Assembly (NCBI GenBank): GCA_963847615.1
Contig: CAWKAN010000016.1
Location: forward strand, 496,001-560,000
DNA: 64,000 nucleotides
Reading direction: 5' to 3'
Origin: Palsa-883 sp963847615
Lineage (GTDB): Bacteria > Pseudomonadota > Alphaproteobacteria > Acetobacterales > Acetobacteraceae
The notes beneath the pieces were generated by a model. It was not told the DNA's origin and ran no database searches. It worked only from the letters and a program-made list of their open reading frames with translations. The number at the start of each line of letters is the position of its first letter. Position 1 is the first letter of the stretch. This document shows, one piece after another, positions 47,013-55,069 of this stretch. The position numbers and the translations under genes were made by a program.

Positions 47013-48022
47013 TGCACGCCGAGACGCATGCCAGGACGCATGCCAAGATGGGTGACCTGGTCATCGATGTCCGCGATCTGCACAAGAGCTACGGGGCACG
47101 CAAGGTGGTCAACGGCCTGACGCTGGCGGTGGCGGCGGGCGAGATCTGCGGCTTTCTCGGCGCCAATGGCAGCGGCAAGACGACCACGATCCGGATGCTG
47201 TGCGGCCTGGTCAGGCCGGATGGCGGCGGCGGCACCTGCCTGGGCTTCGACATCGTCCGCGACGTGGCGCTGATCCGCCGGCAGATCGGCTACATGACGC
47301 AACAATTCAGCTTCTATGACAACCTCACGGTGGCCGAGAACCTGGATTTCGTGGCGGCTGTCTATGAACTTGACGATCGTCGCGCGGCGGTGCGGGCGAT
47401 CATCGAGCAGATGGACCTGGCGGACCGCGCGACCCAATTGGCCGGCGAGCTGTCGGGCGGCTGGAAGCAGCGGCTGGCGCTGGCCGCCTGCGTGCTGCAC
47501 CGGCCGAAGCTGCTGCTGCTCGATGAGCCGACTTCGGGGATCGATGCCAAGGCGCGCCGCGAATTCTGGGACCTGCTGCACGACATGGCGAGCGAGGGCC
47601 TCACCGTCCTGGTCTCGACGCATTACATGGACGAGGCGGAGCGGTGCGGGCGCATCGTCTATCTGTCCGACGGCAAGCTGGTGGCGCAAGGCGCGCCGGA
47701 TGCGGTGGCGCGCGGCAGCGGGCTGGTGACCTTCGAGGCGACCGGCGCCGAGCTTGATCTCGCCGCCCGCCGGCTGCGCCGCCTGCCGGGCGTGGAGGCC
47801 GCGGCGGTGTTCGGATCGGCGCTGCACATCGCCGGCCTGGACCGTGCCGCGCTGGTGCTGGCAACCAGGGTGCTGGATGGCGAGCGGGGCGGCGGCGGGG
47901 CGGCGGGCGCGGGCGCGCTGACCTGGCACGAAGTCGCGCCGCGGCTGGAAGATGTGTTCATCCATCTGCTGGGTGCGCCGGGGCGCGAGGCGCCGAGCCA
48001 AGGCACGGAAAAAGCGCCGTGA
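47009..48022 (+). CDS. ABC transporter ATP-binding protein
   Basis: A 337-residue ATPase. Walker A GANGSGKT is at about residue 52, the Q-loop lies in YMTQQFSFYDNLT, the signature in LSGGWKQR, Walker B in LLLLDEPTSGID and the H-loop in VSTHYMDEAE. All catalytic residues are intact. It belongs to the DrrA/YbhF-like export group that pairs with ABC-2 permeases. It overlaps the adaptor gene upstream and the permease gene downstream (GTGA), so the three form one tightly coupled operon. Confidence 0.9.
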   Translation: MMHAETHARTHAKMGDLVIDVRDLHKSYGARKVVNGLTLAVAAGEICGFLGANGSGKTTTIRMLCGLVRPDGGGGTCLGFDIVRDVALIRRQIGYMTQQFSFYDNLTVAENLDFVAAVYELDDRRAAVRAIIEQMDLADRATQLAGELSGGWKQRLALAACVLHRPKLLLLDEPTSGIDAKARREFWDLLHDMASEGLTVLVSTHYMDEAERCGRIVYLSDGKLVAQGAPDAVARGSGLVTFEATGAELDLAARRLRRLPGVEAAAVFGSALHIAGLDRAALVLATRVLDGERGGGGAAGAGALTWHEVAPRLEDVFIHLLGAPGREAPSQGTEKAP

Positions 48023-49143
48023 ACGGGTTCTCCATCGCGCGCTTCCTGGCTGTCCTGCGCAAGGAATGGATCCAGGTCAGGCGCGACCCCTTCACCCTGC
48101 GCATGATCATCGTGCTGCCGGTGTTGCAGCTGTTCCTGTTCGGCTACGCGATCAACGCCGACCCCAAGCACCTGCCGACCGGGCTGCTCTCGGCCGATCA
48201 TTCCCAGTACGAGCGCAGCATCGTCGCGGCGCTGCACAACACCGGCTATTACGACATCCGGATGCTGAACTCCGAGGCCGAGGCGGAACGCGGCCTGGCC
48301 GATGGCGAGCTGCTGTTCGTGGTGAACATTCCGCCGAATTTCGCCCGGTCGGTCAATCGTGGCGAACCGCCCACGGTGCTGATGGACGCCGATGCAACCG
48401 ATCCCTCGGCGATCGGCAACGCCGCCGCCGCGCTCGGCGCGCTGACCACGGCGCTGGACCGCGACCTGCCGCCGGCGCTCCGCTCGCAGCCCGCCAGGCT
48501 GCCGTTCCAGTTCACCCTGCACGCTCGCTACAACCCCGAGCAGCTCACCGTGCTGAACATCGTGCCCGGGCTGATCTGCATCGTCCTGACCATTTCCACC
48601 CTGTTCGTCACGACCTTGTCGATCACCCGCGAAACCGAGCGCGGCACGATGGAAAACCTGCTGGCCATGCCGGTTCGCCCGATCGAGGTGATGCTCGCCA
48701 AGGTCGTGCCCTATATCGTGATCGGCTACGTTCAGGTGGTGCTGATCATGGCCATCGCGATGACGGTGTTCGGGTTGCCGATGCGCGGGTCGTTCGTGCT
48801 GCTGACCGTGGCGTTGGGGCTGTTCATCGCCAGCAACCTGGCGCTTGGGATCACCTTCTCCACGATCGCGCGGACCCAGATGCAGGCCATCCAGATGGCG
48901 CAGTTCACCCTGATGCCGTCCTTCCTGCTGTCCGGCTTCATGTTCCCGTTCAGGGGGATGCCGGTCTGGGCGCAATGGGCGGGCGAGCTGTTTCCGGTCA
49001 CCCATGCGCTGCGGATCGTGCGCGGCGTGCTGCTGAAGGGCAACGGGGTGGCCGAGATTGTGCCGGAGTTGTGGCCGATCGCCGCGTTTACCCTCGTGGT
49101 CGTGGTGATTGCGACCTGGAGCTATCGGGTGACGCTGGACTAG
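48019..49143 (+). CDS. ABC-2 type transporter permease
   Basis: A 374-residue permease of the YbhR/YhhJ type. One N-terminal helix (VLPVLQLFLFGYAIN) is followed by a large periplasmic domain. A C-terminal set of about five helices includes LIVRGVL-type and TLMPSFLLSGFMFPFRGMP motifs of ABC-2 proteins. It starts with GTG overlapping the ATPase stop. Together with the adaptor and ATPase it should export a hydrophobic compound or drug. No regulator gene is adjacent. Confidence 0.85.
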   Translation: MNGFSIARFLAVLRKEWIQVRRDPFTLRMIIVLPVLQLFLFGYAINADPKHLPTGLLSADHSQYERSIVAALHNTGYYDIRMLNSEAEAERGLADGELLFVVNIPPNFARSVNRGEPPTVLMDADATDPSAIGNAAAALGALTTALDRDLPPALRSQPARLPFQFTLHARYNPEQLTVLNIVPGLICIVLTISTLFVTTLSITRETERGTMENLLAMPVRPIEVMLAKVVPYIVIGYVQVVLIMAIAMTVFGLPMRGSFVLLTVALGLFIASNLALGITFSTIARTQMQAIQMAQFTLMPSFLLSGFMFPFRGMPVWAQWAGELFPVTHALRIVRGVLLKGNGVAEIVPELWPIAAFTLVVVVIATWSYRVTLD

Positions 49144-49231
49144 CCGGCATTTCCCACGCTGTCGCGGGTGCCGGCCGAGGTCGATCCTGGCCCGCGCGCG
49201 GCCGCCGCCGCCGCGCTCGGTTGCTGTGGGC

Positions 49232-50575
49232 TCAGCGTGGCCGGAATGCCACCGCGGGATGCGGCGCTTGCAGGCGCGGGCTGCCGAACAGCTTCTGCCG
49301 ATAGGTTCCGGGCGCGTAGTCGCGCTTATAGTGCCCGCGTTCCTGCAGTTCCGGCACGACCAGCGCGATGAACGCGTCCAGACACTCCGGCAGCACGGTG
49401 CGCGACAGGTTGAAGCCGTCGACATCGGTTTCCTCGACCCAGGCGATCAGGGCGTCGGCGACCTGTCCCGGGTCGCCGACGATCGGCAATTGCCGGCTGC
49501 CGAGGACGAACCGATCGATCAAATCGCGCTTGGTCCAGCCCGGCCCGACGGTGCGCGCCATCGCCTCGACGTTCGACTGGATGGCCTGCGACGCACTGCC
49601 GTCGATCGGCTCATCCATGCCGAACCGCGCGAAGTCGATGCCAAGCGAGGCCGCGGCATGCGCCAGCGCGCCCTCGACCGAGGCATGGCGACGATACGCG
49701 GCAAGTTTTTCCTCCGCCTCGCGCGCCGTCTCACCGACCACGACGGTGGCGCCGACAAAGATCCGCAGCGCCCGCGGCGCCGCGCGCGCGCGCAGGTCGG
49801 CCACCAACCGCGCGACGTTGGCCTTGCTGGAGGCATTGACGAAGACGCACTCGGCGTGCTCGGCGGCGAACGCACGGCCGCGATCGGACGCGCCGGCCTG
49901 GTACAGCACCGGCGTTCGTTGCGGCGACGGCTCGCACAGGTGCACGGCATCCAGCTGGTATTGCCGGCCACGATGGCGTACCCGCTGCACGCGCGCCGGA
50001 TCGGCATAGACGCCGGCGGCGCGGTCGCAGCGGACGGCGTCGTCCGCCCAACTGCCTTCCCACAGCGCATAGACAACCTGCATGTATTCCTCGGCCAGGT
50101 CGTAGCGATCGTCATGCAGCATCTGGGTGTCGAATCCCATGCCGCGCGCCGCGCTGTCCAGATAGCCGGTGACGATGTTCCAGCCGATGCGCCCATTGGT
50201 CAGATGGTCCAGCGAGGACATGCGACGGGCCAGCAGATAAGGCGGTTCGTAGGCAAGATTGCAGGTGATGCCGAAGCCGAGATGCGTCGTGGCATGCGCC
50301 ATCGCCGAAACGAGCAGCATCGGATCGAGCAACGGCACCTGCACCGCGCCGCGCAAGGCCGCGTCGGGACTACCCTCATAGACATCGTAGACGCCGAGCA
50401 CGTCGGCCAGGAACAGCCCGTCGAACAACCCGCGTTCCAGCGTGCGCGCGAGCGAGACCCAGTGATCGAGCGAGCGATAGTCGATGGAGCGATCGCGCGG
50501 GTGCGTCCACATGCCATGCTGGATGTGGCCGACGCAGGCCATGTCGAAAGCGTTCAGCCGGATCTCGCGCGGCAT
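49232..50575 (-). CDS. LLM class monooxygenase (NtaA/DmoA/SnaA-like)
   Basis: A 447-residue FMNH2-dependent monooxygenase of the nitrilotriacetate/dimethyl-sulfide subgroup. LNAFDMACVGHIQHGMWTHP starts the barrel. DVLGVYDVYEGSPDAALRG and GRIGWNIVTGYLDSAARGMG are characteristic, and the DRYDLAEEYMQVVYALWEG segment also matches. It would oxidise an organosulfur, amine or similar compound and needs a separate flavin reductase, none of which is nearby. The GNAT gene lies 2 bases upstream on the same strand, so they are probably co-transcribed. Confidence 0.85.
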   Translation of the reverse strand: MPREIRLNAFDMACVGHIQHGMWTHPRDRSIDYRSLDHWVSLARTLERGLFDGLFLADVLGVYDVYEGSPDAALRGAVQVPLLDPMLLVSAMAHATTHLGFGITCNLAYEPPYLLARRMSSLDHLTNGRIGWNIVTGYLDSAARGMGFDTQMLHDDRYDLAEEYMQVVYALWEGSWADDAVRCDRAAGVYADPARVQRVRHRGRQYQLDAVHLCEPSPQRTPVLYQAGASDRGRAFAAEHAECVFVNASSKANVARLVADLRARAAPRALRIFVGATVVVGETAREAEEKLAAYRRHASVEGALAHAAASLGIDFARFGMDEPIDGSASQAIQSNVEAMARTVGPGWTKRDLIDRFVLGSRQLPIVGDPGQVADALIAWVEETDVDGFNLSRTVLPECLDAFIALVVPELQERGHYKRDYAPGTYRQKLFGSPRLQAPHPAVAFRPR

Positions 50576-50577
50576 GC

Positions 50578-51081
50578 TCAGAGCATCCGTTGCATGAACA
50601 CCAGATCCAGCCAGCGGCCGAACTTGCGCGCCACTTCCCGCAAACGGCCGGCCTCGGTGAAGCCGAGCCTGGCGTGCAGCGCGATCGAGGCGGCGTTCTC
50701 CGCGTCGATCCCGCCGATCATCACGTGCTTGCCCAGCGCGCGCGCGTCGTCGCTCAGGTGGCGCACCAGGGCCGCGCCGACGCCGCGGCCACGGGCATCG
50801 CGGCGAACGTGTACCGAGTGCTCGACGCTCAGCGCGTAGCTCGGCCAGGGACGGAAATCGCCGAAACTGGCAAAGCCAAGCACAGGGTCTTCGCCTGGCG
50901 TGCCGTCGCTGACGGCGACCAGCACCGGATAGTTGGCGGCACGTCGCGCGGCCAACCAGGTCCGGCGCTCGTCCAACGTGGTCGGCGTTTCGGTGTAGAC
51001 CGCGTCCGAGGTGGCGATCACGTCGTTGTAGATCGCCAGGATGCCCGGCAGGTCCGCCTCGGTCGCGCCACGGATCGGCAT
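50578..51081 (-). CDS. GNAT N-acetyltransferase (phosphinothricin acetyltransferase-like)
   Basis: A 167-residue acetyltransferase. IRGATEADLPGILAIYNDVI is the typical start of the Bar/Pat group, and HSVHVRRDARGRGVGAALVRHL contains the acetyl-CoA loop RGRGVGAAL. ENAASIALHARLGFTEAGRLREVA completes the fold. It probably acetylates a primary amine of a small molecule. The gene is followed after 2 bases by the LLM monooxygenase and is divergent from the XRE-cupin regulator over 87 bases, which may control it. Confidence 0.85.
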   Translation of the reverse strand: MPIRGATEADLPGILAIYNDVIATSDAVYTETPTTLDERRTWLAARRAANYPVLVAVSDGTPGEDPVLGFASFGDFRPWPSYALSVEHSVHVRRDARGRGVGAALVRHLSDDARALGKHVMIGGIDAENAASIALHARLGFTEAGRLREVARKFGRWLDLVFMQRML

Positions 51082-51155
51082 CGTCTTGTCCTTCCCACGC
51101 TGGTCCCGACGCGGTTGTCCCAGCGCGGCGGCTGGACCGCTCGGCCCTCGTTCAC

Positions 51156-51180
51156 TATAGTAGACGATATGGATAGTATG
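51156..51180. promoter_or_regulatory. Possible shared promoter/operator of the GNAT and XRE genes
   Basis: ACTAT and ATAGT half-sites around the XRE start codon, with TATAGT at 51156-51161 only seven bases before the ATG at 51169. If this is the -10 box, the XRE mRNA would be leaderless. The regulator could bind the palindrome and control both directions. Confidence 0.3.
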
Positions 51181-51750
51181 CAAGATGCCGGCGCGGCCGG
51201 TGACCACCTCGCCGCGCGGCTGCGCGTGGAGCGGGAAGCACGAGCCTGGTCGATCGGCGAGCTGGCGGCACGCTCCGGCGTGTCGCGCGCGATGATCAGC
51301 AAGGTCGAACGCAATGCGGCGAGCCCGACGGCGGCGCTGCTCGGCCGGTTGTCCGCTGCATTCGGCCTGACGCTGTCGACGTTGCTGGCGCGCAGCGAAA
51401 CCGATGCCTCCGGTGACGGACGCGTGTCGCGCGCGGTGCGCCAGGCGCGCTGGACGGACCCGGCCACCGGCTACGTCCGGCGGGCGATATCCCCACCGGG
51501 TGCCATGCCCGAACTGGTGCAGGTGGAACTGCCGCCGGGCGCGCGCATCGCCTACCCGAAGTCGGCGTTCACCTTCCTGCGCGGGCAATGCGTTTGGGTG
51601 CTGTCGGGCGCGCTGGAATTCGTCGAAGGCGCGGCGACGCACCGGCTGCGGCGCGGCGACTGCCTGGCGCTCGGGCCGCCGAACGATTGCAGCTTCGGCA
51701 ACCCGTCAGCAGCGACGTCGTGTGTCTATCTGGTTGCGCTGACGACGTGA
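51169..51750 (+). CDS. XRE-family regulator with cupin domain
   Basis: A 193-residue regulator. The N-terminal helix-turn-helix (about residues 14-68) has WSIGELAARSGVSRAMISKV and PTAALLGRLSAAFG. The C-terminal cupin sensor (about 105-190) has LPPGARIAYPKS and CVWVLSGALEFVEG. Such regulators usually control a divergent catabolic or detoxification gene, here the GNAT-monooxygenase pair. The start at 51169 is supported by protein similarity; no ribosome site precedes it. Confidence 0.8.
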   Translation: MDSMQDAGAAGDHLAARLRVEREARAWSIGELAARSGVSRAMISKVERNAASPTAALLGRLSAAFGLTLSTLLARSETDASGDGRVSRAVRQARWTDPATGYVRRAISPPGAMPELVQVELPPGARIAYPKSAFTFLRGQCVWVLSGALEFVEGAATHRLRRGDCLALGPPNDCSFGNPSAATSCVYLVALTT

Positions 51751-51799
51751 TGCCAGCCGCCCGAAATGATACCCCTTCGATCCTTTCGGGCCGCCGGTA

Positions 51800-52600
51800 T
51801 CAGTGCACCATCAGCAGCGGCAGCGTCGCATGGTGCAGCACGTGCTCGGTGACGCCGCCCAGCATCCATTCCAGCACGCGCCCGCGGCGATAGGCGCCCA
51901 TCGCCAGGCCGTCCGCCCCGGCCGCCACCGCCGCCGCCAGCAATGTCGCGCCATCGCCGCCGCCGTGCGCCAGCGTCCGCTGGGTGAGCGCGCCGGGCAG
52001 TCCGGCCAGCGGGCCGTCCGGCGGCGGCGCCGGCGCATCGCTCACCGTCAGCACGGTGACGGTCTCGGCGGCTTCCAGCCAGGGGCGCAACGCGGTCAGT
52101 GCGTGCCGGGTTGCCGGCAAGTCGCGCCAGCCCACCGCCAGGTGCCGGCCGAAGCCGCCCCGCCACCCCGCCGGCACCGCCAGCACCGGCCGGCCGGTGG
52201 CGAACAGCGCCGCCTCCAGCGCCGCCTGCTCGGCCGACGGCGGATGCGGCGGCGGCAGCGTCAGCGCCACCAGCGCGGCGTCGGGGCCGCGCCGGCGCAC
52301 CTCCTCGGCCGGCACGCCGACCACCTCGTCCCACTCGCCCGCCTGCCCGGCCGCGCGCCAGGCGGCGAAGGCGGCGTAGACCTTCGCCCCCTCGGCCGCC
52401 GCGGCACCCTCGACGTCCCGCACCCGCCCGGGCGTCAGCACCTCCTCGCTCGGCAGGATGGTGCTGGCCGGATCGAGGCGGACATGCAGCACGTCGATCC
52501 GCGGCGTCCCCAGCGCGCGCGCGGCGATCGCCGCCGCATCCAGCAGCACGCTTGCGCCGAGCGGCTCGGTCAGCAGCACCAGCACGGATGGCGTGCTCAT
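51800..52600 (-). CDS. Universal stress protein (UspA family)
   Basis: A 266-residue tandem-USP protein. The first part, VLVLLTEPLGASVLLDAAAI, is degenerate. The second ends with GADGLAMGAYRRGRVLEWML and TEHVLHHATLPLLMVH, the G-x-x-R...G-x-TE-VL nucleotide-binding pattern and a conserved C-terminus. It may bind ATP and act in stress tolerance. It is followed upstream by crcB with only 13 bases between, so both are in one operon. A second USP lies at 62425. Confidence 0.8.
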   Translation of the reverse strand: MSTPSVLVLLTEPLGASVLLDAAAIAARALGTPRIDVLHVRLDPASTILPSEEVLTPGRVRDVEGAAAAEGAKVYAAFAAWRAAGQAGEWDEVVGVPAEEVRRRGPDAALVALTLPPPHPPSAEQAALEAALFATGRPVLAVPAGWRGGFGRHLAVGWRDLPATRHALTALRPWLEAAETVTVLTVSDAPAPPPDGPLAGLPGALTQRTLAHGGGDGATLLAAAVAAGADGLAMGAYRRGRVLEWMLGGVTEHVLHHATLPLLMVH

Positions 52601-52613
52601 GTCGGTTGCCTGC

Positions 52614-52997
52614 TCATGCCCGTCCCAGCGTGACGCCGGCCCAGACGCCGAGCAGGCACAACGTCACCGACCCCAGGATGTACCCGCCGGCCCACAAGGT
52701 TTCACCGGCGGAGAGCAGTTCCAGGGTTTGCAGGCTGAACGAGGAGAACGTGGTGAAGCCGCCGCAAATCCCGACCATGACGAAAACCCGGATGTCGGCC
52801 GGCACGTTGACCGATCCGTTAACCCCGGTCCAGGTGCCGAACCAGCCGATCAGGAAGGAGCCCAGGACGTTGATCAGCAGCGTGCCCCAGGGGAAATACG
52901 GGCCGGTCAAGCCGGCAACCAAGGCCGCGAGCCAGTAGCGCGCGACGCTGCCCAGCGCGCCGCCCGCCGCCACCCACAGAAAGCTCGCCGCGCTCAT
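52614..52997 (-). CDS. crcB: Fluoride ion transporter CrcB
   Basis: A 127-residue four-helix membrane protein of the Fluc/CrcB family, which exports fluoride as a dimer. The start FLWVAAGGALGSVARYWLA, the polar INVLGSFLIGWF helix and the CGGFTTFSSFS segment with the conserved phenylalanines are all present. No fluoride riboswitch is visible upstream. It shares an operon with a universal stress protein. The ATG at 52997 gives the standard length. Confidence 0.9.
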   Translation of the reverse strand: MSAASFLWVAAGGALGSVARYWLAALVAGLTGPYFPWGTLLINVLGSFLIGWFGTWTGVNGSVNVPADIRVFVMVGICGGFTTFSSFSLQTLELLSAGETLWAGGYILGSVTLCLLGVWAGVTLGRA

Positions 52998-53118
52998 GCG
53001 GTATGGTCTCCTGCCGCTCCGATCGGTCCCTGGGCAGCATACCGCGTGCCGTCCGCGCCGCCAGACCCGGCGACGACGGCAGATCGGCCTTGCAGCCGGC
53101 ACATAGCCTCCCCCCCTT

Positions 53119-53158
53119 TTGGGCGGCCTTCCGGGTGGATTATAATAACGTCGCTTAT
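53119..53158 (+). promoter_or_regulatory. Promoter with overlapping operator before the MarR gene
   Basis: TTGGGC (53119-53124), 16 bases, then a perfect TATAAT (53141-53146). ATAA-CGTCGC-TTAT at 53145-53158 is a palindrome covering the predicted start site. It is a plausible autoregulatory operator for the MarR repressor. Confidence 0.45.
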
Positions 53159-53312
53159 GATCACCATTGTCACCCAGCGCTCCCGCGCCGCCGCGCCAAC
53201 CACCCCGGTGTCCGCCGCGACCGCGGCAACCGGCAAAGCGGCAATCGCCAAAACGGCAACCGCCAAAGCGGCTACCGTAGGCGCGGCAGCCGCGACGGAG
53301 GCAACCGATTGA
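53157..53312 (+). CDS. Possible small upstream ORF (51 residues)
   Basis: The frame begins at the ATG inside the operator and encodes an Ala/Thr/Lys-rich low-complexity peptide derived from a tandem repeat. Its stop overlaps the TTG start of the MarR gene (TTGA), as in translationally coupled genes. There is no obvious ribosome site. It may be a leader peptide or a chance frame. Confidence 0.25.
   Translation: MITIVTQRSRAAAPTTPVSAATAATGKAAIAKTATAKAATVGAAAATEATD
53228..53280. repeat. Imperfect tandem repeat in the MarR leader
   Basis: Several near-copies of GGCAA-SCGCCAAARC style units. It forms the low-complexity part of the small upstream frame. Confidence 0.5.
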
Positions 53313-53815
53313 CCGATCTCCAGCGCGACCTGCTGTTCCTGCTGCACGACCTCGGCCGGCTGCTCCGGGTCGATGCCGACAAGCGCGCCCGCGCCAAGGG
53401 CATGACCCGGGCGCAATGGGGCATCCTGCTCTGGCTGGAACGCCAGCCCGGCATCTCGCAAAAGGAGCTGGCGGAACTGCTGGAAGTCGAGCCGATCTCG
53501 GTGGCCCGCCTGGTGGACCGGCTGGAAGGCCGCGGCATGGTGGAGCGGCGGCCCGACCCGAAGGATCGCCGCATCTGGCGGCTGCATCTGTGCCCGCCGG
53601 CCCACCCCGAATTGCAAGAGATCCGTCGGCACCGCGCCGCGATGGCGCGCCGGCTGACCGCGGGGATCGATCCCGCCGCCCTCGATGCCATGGTGGATGT
53701 GCTTATCACGATGAAGACCGCGCTCGCGCACGAAACGATGAAGACCGCGCTCGCGCACGACCCGCGCGCCGGCCCAGCCACCCCGCCCCTGCTCGAAGCC
53801 CGGGAGGTCGCCTGA
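53309..53815 (+). CDS. MarR family transcriptional regulator
   Basis: A 168-residue winged-helix repressor. Helices up to MTRAQWGILLWLERQPGIS are followed by the recognition region KELAELLEVEPISVARLVDR and the wing RRPDPKDRRIWRLHL. It starts with TTG at 53309, seven bases after a GGAGG site. Its stop overlaps the EmrA start (TGATG), so it is co-translated with the efflux genes and probably represses them until a drug binds. The C-terminus has an internal duplication, MKTALAHE repeated. Confidence 0.85.
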   Translation: MTDLQRDLLFLLHDLGRLLRVDADKRARAKGMTRAQWGILLWLERQPGISQKELAELLEVEPISVARLVDRLEGRGMVERRPDPKDRRIWRLHLCPPAHPELQEIRRHRAAMARRLTAGIDPAALDAMVDVLITMKTALAHETMKTALAHDPRAGPATPPLLEAREVA

Positions 53816-54903
53816 TGTCCCAAGCCACCGCCCGCGTGGGCGAAGCCATTGCCGCGCCGAAGGTGCGCAACCGGATCAGCCGGCGCGCCGCCGGTCCGAT
53901 GCTGATGATCCTCGGCATCATCGTGGTGGCGATCGGCTCCGGCACCTTCTGGCTGACCGGCGGGCGCTACGTGACGATCGACAACTCCTATGTCCGCGCC
54001 GCGAAGGAGACGCTGTCGACCGACGTCTCCGGCATCGTCCTGCAGGTGCCGGTCAGGGAGGGCCAGCTGGTCCACCAGGGCCAGATCCTGCTGCGGCTGG
54101 ACCCGCGGCAGTTCCAGATCGCGCTGAACGGCGCCACCGCCGCGATGAACGGCATGGTCTCGACCTTGAACGCCGAGAAGCTCGACTACCACCGGATGCG
54201 GCGCGATGCCGATGCCAAGCAGCAGCAGGTCGCCGCGGACCAGGCGAATTTCGACCGCATGGTCAATCTGGTGAAGATGGGCGGGGTGACCCGCGCGGAC
54301 TATGACAACGCGCGGTTCCAGCTTGCCGCCGACCAACAGGCGCTGGCGGCCTTGCACGTGCAGGCGGCGATGCAGCTCGCCAAGCTGGGCGGCGATGCCG
54401 ATGTCGATGTCCACACCATGGCCGACTACCTGCAGCTCAAGGCCAGGGTGGACGAGGCGCAGCGCCAGCTCGACCACACCGTGATCTACGCGCCGTTCTC
54501 CGGCGTCGTGACGCAGGTCAACACGGTGCAGCCCGGCATGTACCTCGCCGCCGCCACCGCCGCCTTCGGCATCATCTCGACCGAGGATGTCTGGGTCGAG
54601 GCCAACCCGAAGGAGACCGAGCTGACCTGGGTCAAGCCCGGCGACAAGGTCGCGGTGACCGTCGACACCTATCCCGGCCGCACCTGGGAGGGCACGGTGC
54701 AGAGCATCGCCCCCAACAGCGGCTCGGAGTTCTCGATCCTGCCGGCGCAGAACACCTCGGGCAACTGGGTGAAGGTGGTCCAGCGCATCCCGGTGCGTAT
54801 CGTCGTCCAGCGCAAGCCCGGCGATCCCGCGCTGCGGGCGGGCATGAGCGTCGAGGCCGAGATCGACACCGGCCACCGCCGGACCCTGTCCGAGCTGTTC
54901 TAG
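53815..54903 (+). CDS. EmrA-like HlyD family efflux adaptor
   Basis: A 362-residue membrane fusion protein. One membrane helix (about residues 27-49, LMILGIIVVAIGSGTFWL) is followed by DNSYVRAAKETLSTDVSGIV, the typical EmrA lipoyl start. A coiled-coil hairpin and ATAAFGIISTEDVWVEANPK, then the WVKPGDKVAV beta domain, complete it. It bridges the MFS pump and an outer-membrane channel. Its ATG overlaps the MarR stop. The EmrB gene follows after 166 bases. Confidence 0.85.
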   Translation: MSQATARVGEAIAAPKVRNRISRRAAGPMLMILGIIVVAIGSGTFWLTGGRYVTIDNSYVRAAKETLSTDVSGIVLQVPVREGQLVHQGQILLRLDPRQFQIALNGATAAMNGMVSTLNAEKLDYHRMRRDADAKQQQVAADQANFDRMVNLVKMGGVTRADYDNARFQLAADQQALAALHVQAAMQLAKLGGDADVDVHTMADYLQLKARVDEAQRQLDHTVIYAPFSGVVTQVNTVQPGMYLAAATAAFGIISTEDVWVEANPKETELTWVKPGDKVAVTVDTYPGRTWEGTVQSIAPNSGSEFSILPAQNTSGNWVKVVQRIPVRIVVQRKPGDPALRAGMSVEAEIDTGHRRTLSELF

Positions 54904-55069
54904 CCCCGACTTCCGCCCGCCAAGGGCGGGCTGCACCCGAGGCGGCGTTCAGGGCGGACGCCCAAGGCGCGGCCCACAAGGGGGGGTCCCAAGGGGTGGT
55001 CCCAAGGGGCGGACCCTGGGGCGGGGACCACCCAAGCGACGATACCAAGGGGGCCACACAAGGTCCGAT
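54904..55069. repeat. GC-rich spacer with CCAAGGGG repeats
   Basis: Four or more CCCAAGGGG-like units separate the adaptor and pump genes; no gene is seen. The transcript would be strongly structured here and might lower or stagger EmrB expression. Confidence 0.5.

Noticed and set aside
52998..53160. Fluoride riboswitch upstream of crcB
   Set aside because: No match to the conserved crcB-motif pseudoknot sequence could be found by eye upstream of the start codon.
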